NCBI GenBank assembly: GCA_009885605.1
Contig: VFKK01000341.1
Coordinates: forward strand, 1-15,468
Reading direction: 5' to 3'
Length of the DNA stretch: 15,468 bases
DNA from: Cyclobacteriaceae bacterium
GTDB taxonomy: Bacteria; Bacteroidota; Bacteroidia; Cytophagales; Cyclobacteriaceae
This document shows, piece after piece, positions 8,163 to 13,739 of this stretch; the stretch's first letter is position 1; each line of letters starts with the position of its first letter. The notes under the pieces were generated by a model that did no database searches, was not told the origin of the DNA, and saw only the letters and a program-made list of their open reading frames with translations. Position numbers and translations under genes: made by a program.

Positions 8163-8185
8163 AAAGGCCGGAAAATCCGGCCTTT
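8163..8185 (-). terminator. Rho-independent terminator of the alkene reductase gene
   Basis: A perfect 10-bp stem (8163-8172 with 8176-8185, core GGCCGGA/TCCGGCC) surrounds a 3-nt loop. It begins 7 nt after the stop of the minus-strand gene, and on that strand it is followed by TCTTTATTTTTAG. The stem ends only 16 nt before the next start codon (8146). Residual read-through into the NRDE-ypdA pair, or a start inside the hairpin region, is therefore possible. Confidence 0.85.
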
Positions 8186-8192
8186 GGGGGAA

Positions 8193-9302
8193 TCAACCAA
8201 CTTTGGCTTCTTCTAAAGTGGGGAAATCGGTAAATCCCTTTTCTCCTGGAGTATAGAAGGTGCCTGTATCCCAGGCTGCGAGTTCGGCGTTTTCAGCGAA
8301 TCGCTCCACAAGATCCGGATTGGAAATAAATAGTTTTCCGAAGGCAACTGCATCCGCAAGTCCATCTTCAATCACTTTGTTTCCCTTATCCTGATCAAAA
8401 GAACTGTTGATCACAAGTGTACCTTCATACATCGGACGATACCTTTTAGCGATGTGGGATTCCAAATATGGGATCGCAGAAACATCCGTAAATGGTTCAG
8501 AAAGGTGGAGATAAGCCAAACTGTACTCATTTAATTTTGATATGATGTAGTCAAATGTCGGGATAGTCTCCTCGTCTGCTTCCATTCCAAATACGCCGTT
8601 CAGAGAAGGATTCAATCTCAGACCGATTCGATTTTCGGGCATCACTTCTTTGATGGCATCGATCACTTCGAAAAGGATTTTAGCCCTGTTTTCAATACTT
8701 CCACCATACTCGTCAGTTCGTGTGTTGGAAGTAGCGTTGAAAAACTGATGAAGCAAATAGCCATTTGAAGAGTGGATTTCTATTCCGTCAAAACCTGCTT
8801 CCATCGCATTTTTTGCTCCGTTTTTGAAATCTTCAATTGTCTGTGTAATGTCTTCAAGAGTCATTTCCTTTGGTGTGACGGTATCTTTAAACCCCTTTGA
8901 AGTGTAAGATTTTTCAACAGGATTGATTGCTGATGGTGCCAAAGGAAGTTCGCCATTGTGGAAATCAGGATGCGATATTCTGCCTACGTGCCAAAGTTGA
9001 ATGAAAATATGCCCGCCCTCTTCGTGAACTGCTTTGGTCACTTTTTTCCATCCTTCTACTTGTTCGGAAGAATAAATACCGGGAGTATTAATGTAGCCAA
9101 CAGCAATTTCTGAGATTTGGGATCCTTCGGTAATGATCAATCCTGCGGAAGCACGCTGGCTATAATAATCCGCATGAATCTCAAAAGGTTTGTTTTCATC
9201 GTTTGCGGCACGGCTTCTGGTCATCGGAGCCATCCAAACTCTGTTTTTCAATTCTAAATCACCGATTTTAATCGGTTGTAAAAGTGCTTGCGTGCTAATC
9301 AT
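8193..9302 (-). CDS. Alkene reductase, old yellow enzyme family (NemA-like)
   Basis: An FMN/NAD(P)H ene-reductase of 369 residues that reduces activated C=C bonds (enones, maleimides, nitro compounds). It folds as a TIM barrel. The N-terminal IKIGDLELKNRVWMAPMTRSRA contributes to FMN binding. The active-site segment IEIHSSNGYLLHQFFNATSNTRTDEYGGSIENRAK carries His177, Asn180 and Tyr182, matching His191, Asn194 and Tyr196 of yeast OYE1. It is a single gene with its own terminator and a divergent SDR neighbour. The shared upstream region (9303-9413) contains a TATTTTTG -7 element and a palindrome. The physiological role is probably electrophile detoxification, by family analogy. Confidence 0.95.
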   Translation of the reverse strand: MISTQALLQPIKIGDLELKNRVWMAPMTRSRAANDENKPFEIHADYYSQRASAGLIITEGSQISEIAVGYINTPGIYSSEQVEGWKKVTKAVHEEGGHIFIQLWHVGRISHPDFHNGELPLAPSAINPVEKSYTSKGFKDTVTPKEMTLEDITQTIEDFKNGAKNAMEAGFDGIEIHSSNGYLLHQFFNATSNTRTDEYGGSIENRAKILFEVIDAIKEVMPENRIGLRLNPSLNGVFGMEADEETIPTFDYIISKLNEYSLAYLHLSEPFTDVSAIPYLESHIAKRYRPMYEGTLVINSSFDQDKGNKVIEDGLADAVAFGKLFISNPDLVERFAENAELAAWDTGTFYTPGEKGFTDFPTLEEAKVG

Positions 9303-9324
9303 AAGTTCATGTTGGTTAAGTCCT

Positions 9325-9344
9325 CAAAAATATATGTATATACA
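9325..9344 (-). promoter_or_regulatory. -7 element and adjacent palindrome upstream of the alkene reductase
   Basis: On the minus strand TATTTTTG (9332-9325) fits the Bacteroidota TAnnTTTG -7 consensus, about 22 nt before the ATG at 9302. No TTG is found at the usual upstream distance. Immediately upstream lies the perfect 10-bp palindrome TGTATATACA (9335-9344), between the -7 box and the expected -33 region. This is a position where a repressor or activator could act. Such A/T-rich palindromes also arise by chance. Confidence 0.4.
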
Positions 9345-9374
9345 ACTAATTGAAGCTTAAGAAAGTTCCAATGC

Positions 9375-9408
9375 TTGAAAATATTCCTATCTTAACTTGT
9401 TTACTTTG
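9375..9408 (+). promoter_or_regulatory. Candidate promoter of the SDR gene
   Basis: TTG (9375-9377) is followed after 23 nt by TTACTTTG (9401-9408), one mismatch from TAnnTTTG. The leader would be only a few nucleotides (ATG at 9414), and no Shine-Dalgarno is seen. Spacing is at the long end of the usual range. Confidence 0.35.
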
Positions 9409-9413
9409 TTACA

Positions 9414-10214
9414 ATGAACCCGAATTTGATTCTGATTTCCGGTGCCGGAAGTGGCATAGGGCTGCATTTAGCTCAAACGCTCCTTCAGAAAGGCTTTGAA
9501 TTACTGCTCGTGGATTTGAATAAAAAATCCTTGGAACAGAATTTCCAGGAAAGTCCAACCTTTCGAATCTTAGAAGGCGATGTTTCAAAAGCTGAAACTT
9601 GGTTTACAGCAGTTGAAATCGCTAAAGAATTGGGAAAGCCCATATCCCATTTATTTAATTGTGCAGGCGTGATCCGGCCCGGCTTTGTATCCGATTTTGA
9701 TGTGAGCGACATCGACTTTCATCTCGATATCAATGCAAAAGGAAGCATTCTCGGCACCAAGATCATCGGGGCAGAAATGAAAAGTCAGAAGTTTGGGCAT
9801 ATTATCAATATTTCTTCGTTGGCTGGTTTAGCGCCTGTCTCAGGGATGAGTTTGTACACCGCTTCGAAATTTGCCATCAGGGGTTTTAGTCTGGCGGCAG
9901 CGGCTGAGTTTAGAAAATATGGAGTGCATGTTTCGGTAGTTTGTCCGGATTTGGTTGCAACTCCCATGCTTGACTTGCAGCTGGAATATCCCGAGGAAAC
10001 AAAACTTACTTTTTCCGGACCCAAAAAAGTACTTCAGCCCGAAGATGTCACCAGGGTTCTTTTGAAATTGATGGAAAAGCCAAAGCCACTGGTTTGCATC
10101 CCAGAATCTCGCGGTCTTCTTGCTAAAATCGCCGGAGCATGGCCATGGATTGGGGAATTGTTTCGTGCTGATTTGGAGAGAAAGGGAGAAAAAGCTATTC
10201 AAAAGTTGAAGTAA
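9414..10214 (+). CDS. Short-chain dehydrogenase/reductase (SDR) family oxidoreductase
   Basis: A 266-residue classical SDR with a Rossmann fold. The cofactor loop is SGAGSGIG (9-16). Asp34 at the end of beta-2 (LLLVDLNKKSL) suggests NAD(H) preference, though this is only a rule of thumb. NCAG (82-85) corresponds to the NNAG structural motif. The catalytic residues are Ser135 in NISSLAG, Tyr148 and Lys152 in YTASK. The substrate is unknown. It is divergently transcribed from the alkene reductase with 111 nt between them, and stands alone because the next gene has its own promoter. No hairpin terminator is evident between its stop and the operator region at 10247. Confidence 0.93.
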   Translation: MNPNLILISGAGSGIGLHLAQTLLQKGFELLLVDLNKKSLEQNFQESPTFRILEGDVSKAETWFTAVEIAKELGKPISHLFNCAGVIRPGFVSDFDVSDIDFHLDINAKGSILGTKIIGAEMKSQKFGHIINISSLAGLAPVSGMSLYTASKFAIRGFSLAAAAEFRKYGVHVSVVCPDLVATPMLDLQLEYPEETKLTFSGPKKVLQPEDVTRVLLKLMEKPKPLVCIPESRGLLAKIAGAWPWIGELFRADLERKGEKAIQKLK

Positions 10215-10246
10215 CGAGTTGAACAGAAGCTTTTAACACTTTTTAA

Positions 10247-10315
10247 TACGATTATTTTCGTAGTATTTTTGAAATACGACACTCTTCGTATAACTTTGAT
10301 ACGAAAGTAATCGTA
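10247..10315 (+). promoter_or_regulatory. Three BlaI-type operators: TACGA-N6-TCGTA palindromes
   Basis: Three 16-bp palindromic sites share exact arms TACGA and TCGTA with a 6-nt spacer: site 1 at 10247-10262, site 2 at 10275-10290, site 3 at 10300-10315. Site 3 (TACGAAAGTAATCGTA) differs from the reverse complement of site 1 at a single base. Centres are 28 and 25 bp apart. Relative to the predicted promoter, site 1 lies upstream of the -33 TTG, site 2 fills the spacer, and site 3 starts right after the -7 box across the expected transcription start. This arrangement fits autorepression by the BlaI-family protein encoded immediately downstream. Confidence 0.8.
10269..10298 (+). promoter_or_regulatory. 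Promoter of the BlaI/M56 operon
   Basis: TTG (10269-10271), then 19 nt, then TAACTTTG (10291-10298), fully matching the Bacteroidota -33/-7 consensus TTG-N(17-23)-TAnnTTTG. The expected start is near 10305, giving a leader of about 20 nt before ATG 10325. It is interleaved with the palindromic operators. Confidence 0.7.
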
Positions 10316-10324
10316 CAACCTCCC

Positions 10325-10699
10325 ATGAGCAAACCAACCGAATCAGAATTAGAAATTCTTTCCCTCCTTTGGGAACTGAAAGAAGCAAGCGTGAGACAGA
10401 TTCACGAGCGGCTTTCCGAATCGAAAGACACGGGCTATACCACCACGCTGAAGATTATGCAAATCATGCATGCAAAAGGAATGGTGAGCAGGGATGAAGA
10501 AAACAGATCACACATTTATAAGCCTGCCACTAACCAAAAAGAGACTCAGAATTCACTTCTGAAAAATCTGGTGACTACTGCCTTTGGCGGCTCCGCGCAA
10601 AAGCTGGTGATGCAAGCCTTGGGGCAGGAAAATCCTTCAAAGGTAGAACTGGATGAGATTCGTGCATTTTTAGACCAACTTGAAAACAACTCAAAATGA
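10325..10699 (+). CDS. BlaI/MecI/CopY family winged-helix repressor
   Basis: A 124-residue DNA-binding protein. Residues 1-75 form the winged helix typical of the family (ESELEILSLLWELKEASVRQIHERL, then GYTTTLKIMQIMHAKGMVSRDEENRSHIYKP). The C-terminal ~45 residues form the dimerisation helices. Family members bind palindromes as dimers and repress their own operon until released, often by proteolysis driven by a BlaR1-type membrane protease. That partner is encoded directly downstream with a 4-nt overlap (start ATG inside the stop region). The operon promoter carries three matching palindromes. No beta-lactamase gene is adjacent, so the regulon is not antibiotic resistance by context. Confidence 0.93.
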   Translation: MSKPTESELEILSLLWELKEASVRQIHERLSESKDTGYTTTLKIMQIMHAKGMVSRDEENRSHIYKPATNQKETQNSLLKNLVTTAFGGSAQKLVMQALGQENPSKVELDEIRAFLDQLENNSK

Positions 10700-12558
10700 A
10701 ACTTTTGAACGGATGGATTCCTGAAAACCTCTTGCATGCGCTGGGCTGGACGCTAGTGCATTCTGTTTGGCAACTCATTATTGTAGCAGCTTTGCTTTGG
10801 ATTGTGCTTCGTATGGTACATGGCAAAAGTCCCGACTTCAAGTACAAGTTGGCACTTGCCTGTATGGGCGTGAGTTTGATCGTTGCGGTCGGGACTTTCA
10901 TTTATGAATTAGCTCTTTTCAACCCTGTCACCGCTCAAAACCTGAATGTATTTCAGGTGGTTTTCCTGGATCAGAATGCCTTTTCCGCAGAACAAAGCTT
11001 TGAAAGTAGTATTCAAAATCTTGTGAATTGGATTGAGAAACAATTACCCCTTCTGGTCAATGCCTGGTTTTTGGGAGCACTCCTGTTCATGTTCCGTCTG
11101 GTAAATAGCCTTTCTGAACTTAGAACTTTGCGTAAGTCTTCCTCCGAACCCAATGATTTTCAACTGGAAAAAATACTCTATCGGATTAGCGGAAAGCTCG
11201 GAATCGATAAGGTTCCTTCACTTCAAATCACGCAAGTCGGACAATCTCCCGTTACTTTCGGATTTCTCAAACCTATTATACTCATACCCGCAGGATTGAT
11301 TCTTAATCTTTCACCTGCTCAATTGGAAGCCATCATCGCACACGAACTCGCTCATGTGAAGCGGAACGATTACCTGACAAATTTTCTGCAATCCGGTCTG
11401 GAAGTGATTTTCTTCTATCATCCATGCTATTGGTGGATGAGTCTGACGGTGAAAGAATTGAGAGAAAATGCGGCTGATGATTTGGTCATTCAGGCGGGAG
11501 TTTCGCCGAAAGAATTGGCTTATGCCTTGGCTGAAGTCCTGAACTTTGCGAGGCAAAATCCTCCGGAACTCGCTCTTGCCGCAGGAAAACAAAGAAATCC
11601 AACACTCCAACGAATCAAAAGAATGCTGGGCTATCCGGCGCAAAATTATCCACAAAATCCAATTATTTCACTACCCATGCTACTTACCCTACTTCTCAGC
11701 GCTGGCCTCATGGCTTCTGCGCAACAGGATGCTCCGCCTCCTTCTGAAAAAATCAAGCCTCTTGCCGCCATTACACCTAATGAAAACCCCAATTCAATAG
11801 CTGCGGTTTTTCCTCTTAACGCTTCTTCGCCTTTGGCAGACACAATTGAAAGGAGAAAAGAAAAGAGGATAATGGTCCAGGATGGTGACACATTGATCAC
11901 GGAAAGTGATACTATTATTTTTGGAAGAGATCCAAAACATAAGTTCCACTTCATGCCGGAAATGGACTGGAGTACAATGCCCATTTTGGAATTATTTGAA
12001 GCCCCGGTTTTTCCGGAAGGCTTTATGGCTCCGCCAGTCTTTCCAGTAGATATGTTTCCAGCGATGGCTCCTTTAATGATCGAGCCAATGGTTGCGATGC
12101 CTCCGATGGTTTTTGATTTTTATGAGGGTGCTCCCGGTGCATTTTATTTCTCGGATACCACCAAAATGACACCAGAAGAACGTGAGAAATGGGCTAAGAA
12201 AAGTGAAGAATGGGCCAAAATAGCCGAAATGAAAACTGAAGAATGGGCTAAAAAAAGCGAGGAATGGGCAAAGGAATTTGAGCCCAAAATGAAGGAATTT
12301 GAACTCAAAATGGAGGAATGGGAAAAAGCTAATGAGCCAAAAATGAAAGAATTCGAACTCAAGATTCAAGAGTGGGAAAAAGCGCAGGGTCCCAAAATGA
12401 AGGAGTTTGAAGAAAAGATGAAAATCTGGGAAAAAGAACAGCAACCTAAACTCGAAGAATTCCAGCGAAAAATGGAAGAATGGCAGAAGGAGAATGCCAA
12501 GAAAATGGAAGAGTTCCAGCGTAAACTAGAAGAAGATTTTAAGAAAAAAGATAATTAA
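10696..12558 (+). CDS. M56 family (BlaR1-like) membrane metalloprotease with 18-residue repeat rod
   Basis: A 620-residue inner-membrane zinc protease and sensor. Hydrophobic helices lie at about 15-37, 50-72 and 116-136. The protease domain follows, with HELAH at 216-220 (HExxH zinc site) and ELRENAADD downstream supplying the likely third ligand. A fourth helix is at 323-342. By BlaR1 topology the protease faces the cytoplasm and residues 343-620 are outside. In BlaR1 that region is a penicillin-binding sensor; here no SxxK-type domain is seen. Residues 420-471 hold 10 Met and 12 Pro. Residues 497-620 form charged 18-residue repeats, e.g. EPKMKEFELKMEEWEKAN (529-546), predicted as a continuous helix or coiled coil. 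It overlaps the repressor gene by 4 nt, so the pair is a signalling unit with an unknown inducer. Confidence 0.92.
   Translation: MKLLNGWIPENLLHALGWTLVHSVWQLIIVAALLWIVLRMVHGKSPDFKYKLALACMGVSLIVAVGTFIYELALFNPVTAQNLNVFQVVFLDQNAFSAEQSFESSIQNLVNWIEKQLPLLVNAWFLGALLFMFRLVNSLSELRTLRKSSSEPNDFQLEKILYRISGKLGIDKVPSLQITQVGQSPVTFGFLKPIILIPAGLILNLSPAQLEAIIAHELAHVKRNDYLTNFLQSGLEVIFFYHPCYWWMSLTVKELRENAADDLVIQAGVSPKELAYALAEVLNFARQNPPELALAAGKQRNPTLQRIKRMLGYPAQNYPQNPIISLPMLLTLLLSAGLMASAQQDAPPPSEKIKPLAAITPNENPNSIAAVFPLNASSPLADTIERRKEKRIMVQDGDTLITESDTIIFGRDPKHKFHFMPEMDWSTMPILELFEAPVFPEGFMAPPVFPVDMFPAMAPLMIEPMVAMPPMVFDFYEGAPGAFYFSDTTKMTPEEREKWAKKSEEWAKIAEMKTEEWAKKSEEWAKEFEPKMKEFELKMEEWEKANEPKMKEFELKIQEWEKAQGPKMKEFEEKMKIWEKEQQPKLEEFQRKMEEWQKENAKKMEEFQRKLEEDFKKKDN
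12184..12555 (+). repeat. Tandem 54-bp coding repeats (18 residues each) in the M56 protein
   Basis: About seven degenerate units of 54 nt encode the C-terminal rod. Clearest are units at 12280-12333, 12334-12387, 12388-12441, 12442-12495 and the final 12496-12555. Aromatic residues recur at alternating steps of 7 and 11: W499, W506, W517, W524, F535, W542, F553, W560, F571, W578, F589, W596, F607. Eighteen residues equal five turns at 3.6 residues per turn, so the aromatic stripe stays on one face of an alpha helix. Confidence 0.85.
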
Positions 12559-12576
12559 TTGTGTGTTGATGCTTTT

Positions 12577-12609
12577 AAAAAAGACCTGTCCGATGGGCAG
12601 GTCTTTTTT
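12577..12609. terminator. Bidirectional terminator between the M56 and Fic genes
   Basis: A 15-bp stem with one G-T wobble (12577-12591 with 12595-12609) and a 3-nt loop has the core GACCTG/CAGGTC flanked by A6 on the left and T7 on the right. It therefore gives a U-tract on both strands. It lies 18 nt after the M56 stop, and its right arm overlaps the stop codon of the convergent Fic gene (12609-12611). Confidence 0.9.
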
Positions 12610-13205
12610 TAGGATTTTGCGAATTTAATGAGTGGCTCGTAATCTAATTGGTCAGCAGAGTTTATTGCCGATAAGTAGTATTCTCTTGCCTGAATGGAAC
12701 TTGTTAAGGTTCTTGTTCCCCACGAAAAGACAGGATTTCGAAAGATCGACTCAGAAATCAAATCAGCCATTAATCGACTATGTCTTCCATTTCCATTGGC
12801 GAAACAATGGATACTTACTAAACGGTGTTTAAATCTTATACAGATTTCATCTTTAGTGTAGGTGCCGTTTTGAATCCAATACAATGTGTCATCCAAAAGC
12901 ATCTTTAATTCTGATTGAATTTTATAAGATGGGATTCCAAGATTTTTTTCAGATTTTCTAAATTCTCCTGCCCATTTCCAGACATCTGAAAACATCTTTC
13001 TGTGAATAGCCAGAATGAATTTTTCTGAAATCAGGGTTTCCGCAGTCAGCTTTTTGCCAAAAGTCCATTGAATAGCTTTTTCGATGTTTTGCTGTTCAAA
13101 TTCATCTATTTCCCCTTGAGTAGAAATAGATGTTATTTTCAATCCATTTATTTCTTCCGGGTTAAGAAGGGTCGTAGAATTAATATATTCAAGACTTAGT
13201 CCCAT
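12609..13205 (-). CDS. Fic domain protein, 'mobile mystery protein B' type
   Basis: A 198-residue Fic/DOC-fold protein. The core motif SIHCFANGNGRHSRLMADL contains His133 through Arg144 and fits HxFxxGNGRxxR. Fic proteins with this motif usually transfer AMP from ATP to a hydroxyl group of a target protein. The catalytic His, the anion-loop GNG and both Arg are intact, so activity is plausible. Length, N-terminal NPEEINGLKI and the tight pairing with an HTH gene match the family named mobile mystery protein B. No clean [S/T]xxxE[G/N] inhibitory helix is seen; the nearest is SxxxEI at 28-33. Its start overlaps the last 10 nt of the upstream gene, indicating translational coupling. DNA here is visibly more A/T-rich than neighbouring genes, consistent with transfer. 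The target is unknown. Confidence 0.88.
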   Translation of the reverse strand: MGLSLEYINSTTLLNPEEINGLKITSISTQGEIDEFEQQNIEKAIQWTFGKKLTAETLISEKFILAIHRKMFSDVWKWAGEFRKSEKNLGIPSYKIQSELKMLLDDTLYWIQNGTYTKDEICIRFKHRLVSIHCFANGNGRHSRLMADLISESIFRNPVFSWGTRTLTSSIQAREYYLSAINSADQLDYEPLIKFAKS

Positions 13206-13651
13206 AATGATTTTGGCATTAGCCTTTTAATTTCCTCTTTCTTCTCAAGGATCGCTTTTTGGATTCGATCAGGCCGATTTAGCTGATTTTCCAATCCCAT
13301 GGAAACCGAAGTTCTTTCCACAATTCTTTTAGCCATTTCTTCCGCTTTCGAGTCGATGTAATTTTCCAGTGTTCCGGATTTAGGGACAAACCCATATACA
13401 AAATCCATTTCCATCGATTCTGCTACTAATTTTAGCGATTTAATAGTAATTGATCCTTCTGCTTCTCTCAATTCCATTTGATAAGCGGCCTGCTTTGTCA
13501 TACTCAGTTTGTTACCAAGCTGCTCCAGAGTCATCCCGAGTGCCATGCGTATCGCATTAACCCAACCTTTTGCGGGGAGGGAGTTTTTCATTGCCGGAGC
13601 AAAGCCTGAAATTTTTTCATCCAGCTGATTAATAAGTAATGAGCTCTTCAT
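13196..13651 (-). CDS. HTH protein, 'mobile mystery protein A' type
   Basis: A 151-residue DNA-binding protein. A helix-turn-helix of the XRE type spans about residues 33-60 (RMALGMTLEQLGNKLSMTKQAAYQMELREAEGSITIKSL), followed by KLVAESMEMDFVYGFVPKSG. This block is characteristic of mobile mystery protein A, the constant partner of Fic-type protein B. The ~60 C-terminal residues are charged and probably helical. It is the first gene of the pair and overlaps the Fic start by 10 nt. It is a candidate autoregulator binding the three palindromes immediately upstream. Whether it also neutralises the Fic protein as an antitoxin is not shown by the sequence. No Shine-Dalgarno is visible, and an operator ends 2 nt before the ATG. 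Confidence 0.87.
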   Translation of the reverse strand: MKSSLLINQLDEKISGFAPAMKNSLPAKGWVNAIRMALGMTLEQLGNKLSMTKQAAYQMELREAEGSITIKSLKLVAESMEMDFVYGFVPKSGTLENYIDSKAEEMAKRIVERTSVSMGLENQLNRPDRIQKAILEKKEEIKRLMPKSLWD

Positions 13652-13653
13652 TT

Positions 13654-13735
13654 GTAAATCAATAAGTTTACAAATATATATAAAAGTAAATCAATAAGTT
13701 TACAAAAATATTAAAAAGTAAATCTAAGTATTTAC
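13654..13735 (-). promoter_or_regulatory. Three 18-bp palindromic operators phased at 32 bp
   Basis: Copies at 13654-13671 and 13686-13703 are identical (GTAAATCAATAAGTTTAC). The third at 13718-13735 is GTAAATCTAAGTATTTAC. Each has GTAAA/TTTAC inverted arms, and starts are exactly 32 bp apart. They occupy almost all of the 88-nt gap between the TlpA-like gene stop and the HTH gene start. The site nearest the gene covers the predicted transcription start and the middle one the -33 region, so binding by the HTH protein would repress the pair. Confidence 0.8.
13671..13705 (-). promoter_or_regulatory. Predicted promoter of the HTH-Fic pair
   Basis: On the minus strand TATATTTG (13678-13671) fits the TAnnTTTG -7 element. 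A TTG at 13705-13703 lies 24 nt upstream, one base longer than the common spacing. The start would fall near 13664, giving a leader of about a dozen nucleotides. Both elements overlap the palindromic sites. Confidence 0.5.
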
Positions 13736-13739
13736 AAAA

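Noticed and set aside
12073..12444. Minus-strand Phe-rich frame opposite the M56 repeats
   Set aside because: It is produced by the Lys/Glu-rich repeat codons read in antisense; low complexity and no start context.
10325..12558. Beta-lactam resistance system (blaI-blaR1)
   Set aside because: The repressor and protease match, but the penicillin-binding sensor domain and any beta-lactamase gene are absent, so antibiotic sensing is not supported.
13654..13735. Short CRISPR-like array (three near-identical repeats at even spacing)
   Set aside because: The repeats are only 18 bp with 14-bp A/T-rich spacers, sit directly on a promoter and have no cas genes; operators explain them better.
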